Positions 7,845-16,451 of a stretch of 64,000 bases of DNA are shown piece by piece (positions within the stretch are counted from its first letter, which is position 1; each line of letters starts with the position of its first letter). The position numbers were made by a program, and so were the translations under genes. Source of the stretch: Hyphomicrobiales bacterium (GTDB taxonomy: Bacteria > Pseudomonadota > Alphaproteobacteria > Rhizobiales > Rhizobiaceae); contig UCGV01000028.1 of the NCBI GenBank assembly GCA_900471925.1, positions 124,001 through 188,000 of the forward strand, given 5' to 3'. The notes below the pieces were generated by a model. The model saw only the letters and a program-made list of their open reading frames with translations, did no database searches and was not told the DNA's origin.

Positions 7845-9698
7845 TTACGCGCTTAAAGCGTCGTCGCCCGGTCGCACCTGCAAATCGTAAAGTGCCTTGT
7901 ATCGTCCGCCGAGCATCAGAAGCTCGTCATGCGTGCCCTGCTCGACGATGCGGCCGTCTTCGATGAAGAAGATCCTGTCGGCATGCATGAGCGAGCTCAG
8001 GCGGTGCGCGACGATGATCGTGACACGGTCGGCGGCATAGCGGCGCATGGCGCTGCGGATGCGCTGCTCTGTCGCCGCGTCGATTGCCGCCGTCGAATCG
8101 TCGAAGACCATTACGGCGGGCTTCAGCATCAGCGCGCGGGCGATCGAAAGCCTCTGGCGTTGGCCGCCTGAAAGCGACACACCGCGCTCGCCGACGACGG
8201 TGCCGTAGCCGGTCGGCAGGCCGAGTACATAATTGTGAAGCTGCGCGCTTTCGCTGGCGCGCTCGATGCGGCCTTCCTTTGCCCAGGGATCGCCATAGGC
8301 GATATTGTTCTCGATGGTCGTTGTGAACAGGAAGGAATCCTGCTGGACGACGGCGACCGAGCGGCGCAGCGATTGCAACGTCGCCTTGCGGATATCCTGG
8401 TCATCGATAGTGATCTTGCCGCCAGTCGCGTCATAGAAGCGCGGAATCAGATGTGCGAGCGTCGACTTGCCGCTACCGGGAGGGCCGACGATGCCGATCG
8501 TTTCGCCACGCTTCGCCTCGAAGCTCACCTCATGCAGTACCTCGTGCATCGGCGAACTCGGATAGGCGAAGCTGACATTCTCGAATCGCAGTGTGCCCTC
8601 AGTGACCTTCAACTCCTTGGCATCGGGCGCATCGCGCACCTCGATTTCCAGGTCCAGCAGCTCAAACAGGCGTGTACCGCAGGTCGAGGCGCGGGCAAAG
8701 GCATTGACCATCAGCCCGAGCTGGCGCACCGGCATCTGCAGGATCGTCATGAAAGTCAGGAACGAAGCGAGCGTGCCGACGGTGATCTCGCCGGAATGCA
8801 CCTTGGTGCCGCCGACCCACAGGACCAGCCCCATCGCCGCGAAGAAGGAGAAGGTCATGGCGCTGGTATTGATGACGCGGATGCCGACGCGCTGGTGGGC
8901 AAGCTCCAGCGCATTCTTGGAGGCCGCTTCGAACTTCGAAAGCTCGTGGTGCTGTGCGGCAAAAGCGCGGACCACGCGAATGCCGCCGAGATTTTCTTCC
9001 ATGATGCGCGTCAGCACCGAGAGGCGCTGCTGCAGATCGAGCCAGGTGGCGCGCAGGCGAAGCTGGGTGACGGAGGAGCGCCAGCCGACGAAGGGCACGA
9101 ACGAAAGCGCCAGCAGGCCGAGCACGACATCGGTGGTCAGCAGCATATAGGCGCCGATGCCGATCAGCATGGAAAGCAGGAAGACGCGCACGAGTGCGGT
9201 CGAGAAATACATGCGTACGCCTTCCAGATCGAGCAGGCCGACGGTGATCAGGTCACCCGAATGCACGCTGTCATGGAAAGAGAAGGAGAGGCGCTGGATT
9301 TTTTCGTAGCAGGCGAGGCGAAGCTCGTAGCCCATGTGGTGGCCAACGGATTCGCTGTAATAATTCTGGATCATCGTGAAGATGCCGCGCAGCACGCTGG
9401 CGCCGAGCAGAAGCAACGCCGTCGTCAGAAGCGCGTCCTGCGCCTGCTGCCCGAGGGTGCCGCCGTGAAGCGCCACCTGCGTATGGTCGACCGCCTGGCC
9501 GAGCAGGCGGGGGATCAACAGCTGGAACGTGGAGGCGATCAGCGTGGCGCCGATCGCAAGACCCGCTTGCCAGGGATGGCGAAAGGCCATGACGGTAATG
9601 CGGAACAGTGTGTAGAGGCCCTTGCCCCACCCTGCCGCGGTTGCAAGCGCCATCGAAGCCGAAGGCTTCGTCGCGCGTAGAGACGCATCGCTGCTCAC
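7845..9698 (-). CDS. ABC exporter half-transporter with non-canonical Walker B
   Basis: The chosen start is a GTG at 9698 with GGAAAAA just upstream, giving 617 residues (VSSDASLRATKPS). The frame is open to 9989, but those codons do not look like protein; an ATG at 9758 or 9653 is an alternative. Six membrane helices fill about residues 30-330. The ATPase has Walker A GPPGSGKST (405-413), an intact LSGGQ signature (509-513) and switch His565. Walker B is VMVFDD, with Asp534 where the catalytic Glu should be. It is the first gene of the exporter pair; the second half-transporter follows 24 bp later and carries the complementary altered signature. The two defects would meet in the same ATP site. 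Confidence 0.88.
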   Translation of the reverse strand: MSSDASLRATKPSASMALATAAGWGKGLYTLFRITVMAFRHPWQAGLAIGATLIASTFQLLIPRLLGQAVDHTQVALHGGTLGQQAQDALLTTALLLLGASVLRGIFTMIQNYYSESVGHHMGYELRLACYEKIQRLSFSFHDSVHSGDLITVGLLDLEGVRMYFSTALVRVFLLSMLIGIGAYMLLTTDVVLGLLALSFVPFVGWRSSVTQLRLRATWLDLQQRLSVLTRIMEENLGGIRVVRAFAAQHHELSKFEAASKNALELAHQRVGIRVINTSAMTFSFFAAMGLVLWVGGTKVHSGEITVGTLASFLTFMTILQMPVRQLGLMVNAFARASTCGTRLFELLDLEIEVRDAPDAKELKVTEGTLRFENVSFAYPSSPMHEVLHEVSFEAKRGETIGIVGPPGSGKSTLAHLIPRFYDATGGKITIDDQDIRKATLQSLRRSVAVVQQDSFLFTTTIENNIAYGDPWAKEGRIERASESAQLHNYVLGLPTGYGTVVGERGVSLSGGQRQRLSIARALMLKPAVMVFDDSTAAIDAATEQRIRSAMRRYAADRVTIIVAHRLSSLMHADRIFFIEDGRIVEQGTHDELLMLGGRYKALYDLQVRPGDDALSA

Positions 9699-10010
9699 GG
9701 TATTTTTCCAATAGATGTGTGCTCGGACCAGATGGCCCGGAAAAGACGGCAAATCCATGAAGGGATTGATAGCGCATTCACTTTTGCCGATTCCGGCAGG
9801 GCGTTCAAGTAAAGAATTCACCAGTCGGTTATTTTTACGTGAGCCTTCCTCGGATTGGACGGTAACGCTACCGTCGATGACCGCGGTGCACACGCAGCAA
9901 GAGCATTCCGCAGCCTGAAAACGAAAGTTCCGGAGAGTCGCATCGCCAGTGGAAATCCGTCCTGCGGGCATGTATGGTCCGCTCGCCAACCAGCACGAAG
10001 AGGGCGTTCA
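9699..10010. other. Divergent intergenic region between exporter and epimerase genes
   Basis: These 312 bp separate the divergent exporter and aldose-epimerase starts and should hold both promoters. I see no gene in them. The notable element is the 18-bp dyad at 9858-9875, listed separately. Confidence 0.4.
9858..9875. promoter_or_regulatory. Perfect 7-bp dyad, possible operator
   Basis: GACGGTA-ACGC-TACCGTC is a perfect 7-bp inverted repeat with a 4-base centre. It lies about 160 bp upstream of the exporter start and 136 bp upstream of the epimerase start, so it could serve either promoter. Size and symmetry fit a dimeric repressor site, but no regulator is encoded next to it. It could also be a chance dyad. 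Confidence 0.3.
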
Positions 10011-10880
10011 ATGACATCCACGGTCCGGATCGCAAATCAGTTTCTCACCGTCGATGTTTCCTCGCTCGGCGCGGAAATGCAGTCGCTGACGTCGAGCGAC
10101 GAGCGCTCCTGGGTCTGGAACGGCGACGCCGCCTTCTGGACTGGCCGCTCGCCGATCCTGTTTCCAATGGTCGGCAAGGCACCGAATGATACGCTAAAGG
10201 TTGATGGTCACAGCGCCCCGATGGGCCAGCATGGCTTCGCCCGCCGGAGCGAATTTACGCTTGCGTCGTCGTCCGAAACGAGCTGCCGCTACGAGCTTTC
10301 CGCTTCGGAGGCGACAAAGGCCATCTACCCCTTCGACTTCCTGCTTGCCGTCATCCATAGCGTCGAGGGGCGGGCCCTGACCGTTGCTGCCGAAGTTACG
10401 AACCGTGACAGCAGGCCGATGCCCTTCGGTCTCGGTTTCCATACAGCGTTCCTCTGGCCGCTTCCCGGAGCAGCAAACAAGACGCATACCGTAACACTCG
10501 ACAACGGCGCCGAACCGCCGCTTGTGCGGCTCGAAGGCGGCCTTATTTCGCCCAGGAAGCTTGCCTCGCCCTTCAAGTCCGGCGGTCTGGTGCTCGATCA
10601 CTCGATGTTCGAGCAGGATGCGATGATCTTCCCGGAAGGCGCAGGCCCCGGCCTGCGCTACGAGGCCGAAGGCGGACCGGCGATGCATTTCACGTTCGAC
10701 AACCTGCCCAATCTGGCGCTGTGGACCAAGCCCGGCGCCCCTTTCCTCTGCGTCGAACCCTGGCACGGAACGGCTGCGGAAAACGGTGGACCCGACGATC
10801 TGGAAGGCCGCCCGTTCACCAAGGTGTTGCCTGCGGGGGAAACAACGCGCTTTTCCTTCACCGCCGAGATTTTCGGATAA
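10011..10880 (+). CDS. Aldose 1-epimerase (mutarotase) family protein
   Basis: A 289-residue protein starting at the ATG at 10011, preceded by AGAGGGCG; the frame is open further upstream without protein character. It begins MTSTVRIANQFLTVDVSSLG and has the mutarotase-like pattern WVWNGDAAFWTGRSPILFPM (from about residue 36), MGQHGFARRSEF, the GLGFHTAFLWPLPG segment that carries the usual catalytic His, and ending FLCVEPWHGTAAENGG. It interconverts anomers of a sugar or hexose 6-phosphate in the cytoplasm. It resembles the compact LacX/YihR-like branch rather than classical GalM. The divergent ABC exporter gives no clear functional link. Confidence 0.88.
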   Translation: MTSTVRIANQFLTVDVSSLGAEMQSLTSSDERSWVWNGDAAFWTGRSPILFPMVGKAPNDTLKVDGHSAPMGQHGFARRSEFTLASSSETSCRYELSASEATKAIYPFDFLLAVIHSVEGRALTVAAEVTNRDSRPMPFGLGFHTAFLWPLPGAANKTHTVTLDNGAEPPLVRLEGGLISPRKLASPFKSGGLVLDHSMFEQDAMIFPEGAGPGLRYEAEGGPAMHFTFDNLPNLALWTKPGAPFLCVEPWHGTAAENGGPDDLEGRPFTKVLPAGETTRFSFTAEIFG

Positions 10881-11152
10881 AATAGATTCAATTTCCTTTT
10901 TGGATCAGGCAGTTGGGCAGGTGGTAAAATAAACTTCTTGCCACTCCGCGCTTTTCGCGCTTTCATACACGACTAGTTTAATAGACTATGAGCTGGAAAA
11001 GAATGTCTTCTCCAGTCACCGGGATCGGGATGGAACCCGGCCTTGCGGCAAACGTTTTGCATCGCCGCATATACCTGCCCAACGCACGGCCTTGAGAGGC
11101 AATGCGTTGAAACCTTGATCGAGACACATGCGGATGCCGCAAGGGAGTTGAG

Positions 11153-12559
11153 ATGACGGTTCAGGGACTTTTTTCCGGCAAGGCGAATGCGGCGGCGCAG
11201 ATTTCCGCCGTGCCGCGCATTGCCATTGTCGGACGCGGCTTCTCCGGCATGATGATGGCGGTTGCGCTGATGCGTACCGTGCGAGCCCCATTCCACCTGC
11301 AGCTTTTCGATCCGAATTCAACGGTCAACGGCGGTCAGGCTCTCTCTTCGGTGCGCTCCTCCACCATCCTCAACAGCCGTGTGCGTGATCTCTCTGTTTC
11401 GCTGGGGGACTCTGATGATTTCAATGACTGGCTCTGTAGCAACGCCGAATTCCGCGCCGCCGTGCCAGCTGCGATTCCCGGTTTCCGGCAGATTTTTGTG
11501 CCTCGGGAATTTTTTAGCGACTACGTCTACCAGCGCTTTTCCGAGGCGCTCGCGGCACGCCGGGACATCACCGTTCAGGTCTGCCATGATCCGGTCGTGG
11601 CAATCCGTAGGAGCCATGGCAACCGGTTTCTGCTTGAAAGCGCCAATCCGTCCAATCCGCTTTTCGACACGGTAATCCTTGCAACCGGTTACGGCCTGCC
11701 GCGGCCGGAGGTAGCGGGGCAGGAGATGTCGCCCGTCAGGTCGCAGCGCCTCGTCGCGCGTCCGCATACGGTGCTTCTCGGTAGCGGTATCCGCGTCGTG
11801 GACCAGTTGCTGCAGCTTCGCGATGCGGGCTATGCCGGGCAGGTTACGATCATTTCGCGGCACGGCTTCTTGCCTCAAAGCCATACGCCGAATTCCGCCG
11901 ATCCGGTCTTTCCGGCCGAGTCATTGCCGCAGGGGTTGCCGGAGATTGTCAGCTTCATCCGCCGGGCCTGCCGCGAGGCGGAGGAGGAAGGGAGAAGCTG
12001 GCAGTCGGTCATGAACGGTCTTCGCAAACATGCGCGATTGCTCTGGCGTTCGTTGCCAGCGCGCGAGAAGAGGCAGTTCAACAGACATTTGCGTGCCATC
12101 TATGACAGCCATCGCAACCGCTTGCCGGAAACGATGCACCTGCGCTTGAAGCGCGAGCTTGCCGAGGGGCGCACGGTGTTGAGGCGCGGTCGCGCCGGTC
12201 GCCGCGGATTGAGTGGCCTCTTCTTCACGCCGGCCGGTTCGTCGAGTGAGGAGGTCATCCACGCCGAGCGCATCATCGATTGCCGCTGCCACGCGCCGGA
12301 CCTGTCTGCGCCGCTGATCCAGAGCCTGCTTTCCGCTCGTCTTGCGATGCCTGACGAGCTTGCGCTCGGGTTGGCCGTCAATGCCAGCGGCGAGCCCTTC
12401 CTGGAAGATGGTTCGTCGGTCGACGGCCTCTTCGCGGTCGGTCCGCTGGGCCTCGGCAGCCTGCCCGACATCGATCTCGTGCCCGAGATCGTCACCCAGG
12501 CTTATGCGGCGTCGGCGCGGATTTCTGAACGCTTCTATCCGCAAAGCCAGGCGGTCTAA
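11153..12559 (+). CDS. FAD/NAD(P)-binding protein
   Basis: A 468-residue flavoprotein preceded by GGGAG. It shows an N-terminal Rossmann motif IVGRGFSGMM (about residues 24-33), a second nucleotide-binding region around VILATGYGLPRP (173-184) and LLGSGIRVVDQLLQL (about 206-220), and a C-terminal GLFAVGPLGLGS segment that closes the FAD site. This matches the FAD-NAD(P)-binding family found in many rhizobia (HpnW/YdhS-like), whose reaction is not known. It is followed 78 bp later by the hybrid kinase on the same strand. No membrane segment is evident. Confidence 0.8.
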   Translation: MTVQGLFSGKANAAAQISAVPRIAIVGRGFSGMMMAVALMRTVRAPFHLQLFDPNSTVNGGQALSSVRSSTILNSRVRDLSVSLGDSDDFNDWLCSNAEFRAAVPAAIPGFRQIFVPREFFSDYVYQRFSEALAARRDITVQVCHDPVVAIRRSHGNRFLLESANPSNPLFDTVILATGYGLPRPEVAGQEMSPVRSQRLVARPHTVLLGSGIRVVDQLLQLRDAGYAGQVTIISRHGFLPQSHTPNSADPVFPAESLPQGLPEIVSFIRRACREAEEEGRSWQSVMNGLRKHARLLWRSLPAREKRQFNRHLRAIYDSHRNRLPETMHLRLKRELAEGRTVLRRGRAGRRGLSGLFFTPAGSSSEEVIHAERIIDCRCHAPDLSAPLIQSLLSARLAMPDELALGLAVNASGEPFLEDGSSVDGLFAVGPLGLGSLPDIDLVPEIVTQAYAASARISERFYPQSQAV

Positions 12560-12637
12560 GGAAAATCTTAGCTCTGCTTTGGAACCATCAGCCGGAGTTC
12601 GCGTTATACGGCGCTGGTGATTCGTTCAGAGGGGCAG

Positions 12638-14563
12638 ATGGAAGCCGTCGATCGACATGATACGTCGCTTCAGGATGAAGGGCGTTTCCGGCTGCTCGTC
12701 GATGCCATCACCGACTATGCGATCTATATGCTGAGCCCAGAGGGCAATGTGGCGAGCTGGAATTCCGGCGCACAGCGTTTCAAGGGCTATCGCGCGTCCG
12801 AAATCCTCGGCCAGCATTTTTCCAGGTTCTATCTTGATGCCGACCGCGAAGCAGGCCTGCCCGGCCGGGCACTGGCAATCGCAGTGACAGAGGGGCGTTT
12901 CGAGGGAGAGGGTTGGCGCCAGCGGAAGGACGGCACCCGTTTCTGGGCACATGTAATTATCGACCCGATCCGCCATTCCTCCGGCGAACTGATCGGCTTT
13001 GCCAAGATCACCCGCGACCTGACGGAGCGCAAGGTCGCTGAAGACGCGCTGAAGCGCAGCGAGGAACAGTTTCGCCTGCTCATCCAGGGCGTGTCGGACT
13101 ATGCGATCTATATGCTGGATCCGGAAGGCAATGTGACCAGCTGGAACTCCGGTGCGGAGCGCATCAAGGGCTACAGGTCCGAAGAAATAATCTGCCGGCA
13201 TTTTTCCACTTTTTATACCGAGGAGGATCGCCTCGCCGGACTGCCGCAGTTGGCGCTGGCCACCGCCAGCCGCGAGGGCCGTTTCGAAAAGGAAGGCTGG
13301 CGCGTCCGCAAGGACGGTACCCGGTTCTGGGCAAGTGTTGTTATCGACGCCATCAGGAACGATGTCGGCGAACCGATCGGCTTTGCGAAGATCACCCGCG
13401 ACATCACCGAGAAGCTGGAGACGCAGCGCGCGTTGGAAAAGACCCGCGAAGAGCTTTTTCAGGCGCAGAAGATGGAAGCGATCGGTCAGCTGACGGGCGG
13501 TATCGCCCACGATTTCAATAATCTGCTGATGGCGGTAATGGGCAGCCTTGAAATCCTCAAGAAGCGCATGCAGCCGGATCCTGCGCTGTCTCCGCTGGTC
13601 GACAATGCCATGCTCGGTGCGCAGCGCGGTGCCGCGCTGACGCAGCGCATGCTCGCATTCTCCCGCCGCCAGGAGCTGCAGGTCGAAAGTATCGATGTCT
13701 CCGTTCTGCTGCGCGGCATGATGGACATGCTCGCACGCTCCCTCGGTCCGGTCGCTTCGCTCGACACCGAATTTCCGGAAAGCCTGCCGGCGATCTCCAC
13801 CGATCCGAACCAGTTGGAGACGGCGCTTCTCAATCTTGTCGTCAATGCGCGGGATGCTATGCCCGGCGGTGGAGTTATCCGGATCAGGGCGACGGAAGAA
13901 AACATCGCGGAGGGCGGCACCTTGCCGTCTGGCCACTATGTCTGCGTCGCCGTTACCGATAACGGCGAAGGCATGGATGACGAGACCTTGAAGCAGGCGA
14001 CAACCCCCTTCTTCACCACAAAAGGTGTCGGCAAGGGCACTGGTCTGGGCCTTTCCATGGTGCAGGGTCTCGCCGGCCAATCCGGCGGCAGGCTGATGTT
14101 GAGGAGCCTGCTCGGCGAGGGGACCACCGCGGAACTCTGGTTTCCGATCACGCAAGCCGATGACGGTATCGGGTCGGACGAGCAGCCGGCGTCCGAGGTC
14201 TTGAACAGCCCTCGGCCACTGCGCATCCTGGCAGTCGACGACGACGGGCTGGTTTTAACGAATACGGCTCTCATGCTGGAAGATCTCGGCCACACCGTCT
14301 TCGAGGCCACGGCCGGTGCCGATGCGCTCGACATCCTTCGTCAGCAAAGCGTCGATCTCGTCATTTCCGATCACGCGATGCCGCGCATGACCGGCTCGCA
14401 GCTTGCGATAGCGATCCGCAGTGAATGGCCGGGTCTGCCGATTATCCTGGCTACCGGCTTCGCCGACATCCCCGAGGGCGCGGGCACGATCGACCTTCCA
14501 CGCCTCGGCAAACCCTTTTCGCAGGCGCAGCTTGCAGATGCGATCGGGCGCGCGGTCGCCTGA
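12638..14563 (+). CDS. Soluble PAS-PAS hybrid histidine kinase with C-terminal receiver
   Basis: A start at the ATG at 12638 (AGAGGGGC upstream) gives 641 residues; a GTG at 12617 is possible. Order: PAS1 (about 17-132), PAS2 (about 145-258), coiled linker, HisKA with phosphoacceptor His291 in GGIAHDFNNLL, HATPase_c with the N box (NLVVNARDAM), G1 (DNGEGMDD) and G2 (GKGTGLGLSMV), then a receiver domain with phosphoacceptor Asp578 and Lys625. No membrane helix is seen, so it senses a cytoplasmic signal. The two PAS domains are near copies of each other (WNSGAxRxKGYR, RKDGTRFWAxVxID, GFAKITRD in both), a tandem duplication. No separate response regulator lies beside it. Confidence 0.92.
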   Translation: MEAVDRHDTSLQDEGRFRLLVDAITDYAIYMLSPEGNVASWNSGAQRFKGYRASEILGQHFSRFYLDADREAGLPGRALAIAVTEGRFEGEGWRQRKDGTRFWAHVIIDPIRHSSGELIGFAKITRDLTERKVAEDALKRSEEQFRLLIQGVSDYAIYMLDPEGNVTSWNSGAERIKGYRSEEIICRHFSTFYTEEDRLAGLPQLALATASREGRFEKEGWRVRKDGTRFWASVVIDAIRNDVGEPIGFAKITRDITEKLETQRALEKTREELFQAQKMEAIGQLTGGIAHDFNNLLMAVMGSLEILKKRMQPDPALSPLVDNAMLGAQRGAALTQRMLAFSRRQELQVESIDVSVLLRGMMDMLARSLGPVASLDTEFPESLPAISTDPNQLETALLNLVVNARDAMPGGGVIRIRATEENIAEGGTLPSGHYVCVAVTDNGEGMDDETLKQATTPFFTTKGVGKGTGLGLSMVQGLAGQSGGRLMLRSLLGEGTTAELWFPITQADDGIGSDEQPASEVLNSPRPLRILAVDDDGLVLTNTALMLEDLGHTVFEATAGADALDILRQQSVDLVISDHAMPRMTGSQLAIAIRSEWPGLPIILATGFADIPEGAGTIDLPRLGKPFSQAQLADAIGRAVA

Positions 14564-14621
14564 ACTCATCAGCTTGAATTTTGTCCTTCGCTACAGGCCG
14601 TTAGCGCCGCGCAAAAATCGC

Positions 14622-15380
14622 CTATTTGCCGCGGCGTAGCCTGATTTCGTTCCGGGCAATATAGATCAGCAGGCCGGCCACCATCGCCGCCAGCACATAC
14701 CAGGTGATCGCATAGACCAGGTGGTTGTTCGGAAAGTCGAGCACCGTCAGCCCGCCGACAGGCAGGCCGCCGGGATTCGATGTGGCGTCGGCATCGATGA
14801 AGAAGGGCGCCGCATTTGCGATGCCGCGTTTTGTGGCAATGGCTCCGACGTCGCGCGAGTACCAGCGGTCGGCAGCCGGATCGTTGGAACGTAGCAGCAT
14901 GCCCTTCGGTTCGTTCATGCGCATGAGCCCAGTAACCGTTACGGGGCCGGTTGGACGGCTTTGGGGCCGTGACGCCGGTTCGCGACGGTCAGTCGGCACG
15001 AAGCCGCGATTGATCAGGATGGCGCTGCCGTCAGCCTGCCTGAGCGGGGTCAGGATCCAGTAGCCGGAGCCGAGTGCGGTCGATGCCGTGACCAGTGTCT
15101 CCCGGTCGTTTTCGAATGTGCCTGACGCCGTCACCCGCCGGTATTCATCATCATCGGCGTTCACCTTGCTCCAGTCGGCTGGCGGCGGTGGTGGGACAGG
15201 TGCGGCATGGACGCGTGCATCGACGCGGGCAATGAGATCGAGTTTCCAGGAGAGGCGGTGGACCTGCCATGTGCCGAGCAAGACCAGCACGGCGGCAAGG
15301 GCCAGGAGGCCGAGCCCGAGGATTGCAAGTTTGACGGCCGAACGCGGCCTGTCCTCATGGTCGGAAGAAATATAGGTCAT
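14622..15380 (-). CDS. SURF1-family oxidase assembly protein
   Basis: A 252-residue protein with the SURF1 topology: one membrane helix near residues 16-37 (VKLAILGLGLLALAAVLVLLGTW), a periplasmic domain with the family motifs GTWQVHRLSWK, GSGYWILTPL and ILINRGFVPTD, and a second helix near 220-242. SURF1 helps assemble heme-copper oxidases. It directly follows cyoABCD, so here it serves the bo3-type quinol oxidase. A strong hairpin lies between cyoD and this start and leaves no visible Shine-Dalgarno, so expression may be lower than that of the oxidase. Confidence 0.9.
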   Translation of the reverse strand: MTYISSDHEDRPRSAVKLAILGLGLLALAAVLVLLGTWQVHRLSWKLDLIARVDARVHAAPVPPPPPADWSKVNADDDEYRRVTASGTFENDRETLVTASTALGSGYWILTPLRQADGSAILINRGFVPTDRREPASRPQSRPTGPVTVTGLMRMNEPKGMLLRSNDPAADRWYSRDVGAIATKRGIANAAPFFIDADATSNPGGLPVGGLTVLDFPNNHLVYAITWYVLAAMVAGLLIYIARNEIRLRRGK

Positions 15381-15391
15381 GGATAAAACGC

Positions 15392-15417
15392 AACGGGCGG
15401 CTTTGCCGCCGCCCGTT
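15392..15417 (-). terminator. Hairpin between cyoD and surf1, attenuator-like
   Basis: On the minus strand AACGGGCGGC and GCCGCCCGTT form a perfect 10-bp stem with a 6-base loop, followed by GCGTTTT. It begins 9 bases after the cyoD stop and ends 12 bases before the surf1 ATG. It resembles a weak intrinsic terminator with a short U run, and it also occupies the place where a ribosome-binding site would be. Confidence 0.65.
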
Positions 15418-15426
15418 CCCTCGCCA

Positions 15427-15828
15427 TTACGGCAGGTTCTTCATCATTTCGGGGCTCATCGGCATCATGTTCGTATTCAGATGATACATGACCCAGAGCG
15501 AACCGGAGAGCGCGATCGCGACGATGATGATCGTGAAGATCAGCGCCATGATCGTCCAGCCGCCTTCGGACTTCGTGTTCATGTGCAGGAAGTAGATCAT
15601 GTGAACGACGATCTGCACGGCCCCGAGCGCCATCACGACAATGGCGGTTGCGGTATGGTTTTCGAGCACGTCTGTCATGACCAGCCAGAAAGGAATGGCG
15701 GTCAGGATGACCGACAGGACGAAGCCCGTCATATAGCTCTTGAAGGTGCCGTGGCCGGCCTGGTGCCCGTGGCTGTGGCCATGGTGAGCCTCGTGGGCAT
15801 CCTCATGTGCGGGTGCTTGCGAACTCAT
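15427..15828 (-). CDS. cyoD: Cytochrome bo3 quinol oxidase subunit IV
   Basis: The start at 15828 gives 133 residues; the ATG overlaps the cyoC stop by four bases, so translation is coupled. The N-terminus is His-rich (HEAHHGHSHGHQAGHG), then three membrane helices follow, as in CyoD. IPFWLVMTD and VHMIYFLHMN are family-typical. The subunit supports assembly of the oxidase in the cytoplasmic membrane. Last structural gene of the cyoABCD operon. Confidence 0.93.
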   Translation of the reverse strand: MSSQAPAHEDAHEAHHGHSHGHQAGHGTFKSYMTGFVLSVILTAIPFWLVMTDVLENHTATAIVVMALGAVQIVVHMIYFLHMNTKSEGGWTIMALIFTIIIVAIALSGSLWVMYHLNTNMMPMSPEMMKNLP

Positions 15829-16445
15829 CCAAGAACTCCCATCAGGTAAACGAAGGAAAAGACGCCGATCCAGACGACGTCGAGGAAGTGCCAGAACATG
15901 GAAAGGCACATCAGGCGGCGGCGGTTGGCTTCATGCAGGCCATGCATGGAGACCTGCACCATCAGCGTGATCAGCCAGATGATGCCGAAGGTCACGTGCA
16001 GACCGTGCGTGCCGACCAGCGTGAAGAAGGACGACAGGAAGGCGCTGCGCTGCGGACCCGCACCCTCATGAATGAGGTGGATGAACTCATAGAGTTCGAG
16101 GCCGATAAAGGCCGCGCCGAAGAGGCCGGTAATCGCCAGCCAGAACAGCGTTTCCGCCTTTGCGTTGCGCTCCATCTGCAGCATCGCAAAACCATAGGTG
16201 ATGGATGAGAGCAGCAACATCGAGGTGTTGATGGCCACCAGCGGCAGATCGAAGAGATCTGCCGGCGATGGGCCGGCGGCATAATTGCGGCCGAGCACGG
16301 CATGTGTGGCAAACAGCACCGAGAAGATCAGGCAGTCGCTCATCAGGTAGAGCCAGAAGCCGAGATTGGTGCTGTTCTCCGGATGATGATCTTCCGTGAG
16401 GTAGAATTCAGGCTTTTCGGCCGTGTCGATAGTATGATCGCTCAT
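15825..16445 (-). CDS. cyoC: Cytochrome bo3 quinol oxidase subunit III
   Basis: A 206-residue CyoC with five predicted membrane helices. It shows the family stretch NLGFWLYLMSDCLIFSVLFA, GAAFIGLELYEF and the C-terminal HFLDVVWIGVFSFVYL. It contributes to stability of the oxidase core. Its start is 6 bp after the cyoB stop, and its end overlaps cyoD by four bases. Confidence 0.95.
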   Translation of the reverse strand: MSDHTIDTAEKPEFYLTEDHHPENSTNLGFWLYLMSDCLIFSVLFATHAVLGRNYAAGPSPADLFDLPLVAINTSMLLLSSITYGFAMLQMERNAKAETLFWLAITGLFGAAFIGLELYEFIHLIHEGAGPQRSAFLSSFFTLVGTHGLHVTFGIIWLITLMVQVSMHGLHEANRRRLMCLSMFWHFLDVVWIGVFSFVYLMGVLG

Positions 16446-16451
16446 GGTCTC

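Noticed and set aside
8235..9680. A 481-codon plus-strand open frame opposite the ABC exporter
   Set aside because: Composition is dominated by Arg, His, Gln and Asp typical of antisense frames; the minus strand encodes a complete ABC subunit.
10940..10970. GCGC-TTTTC-GCGC hairpin after the aldose-epimerase gene
   Set aside because: The stem is only four base pairs and is not followed by a clear T run, too weak to call a terminator.
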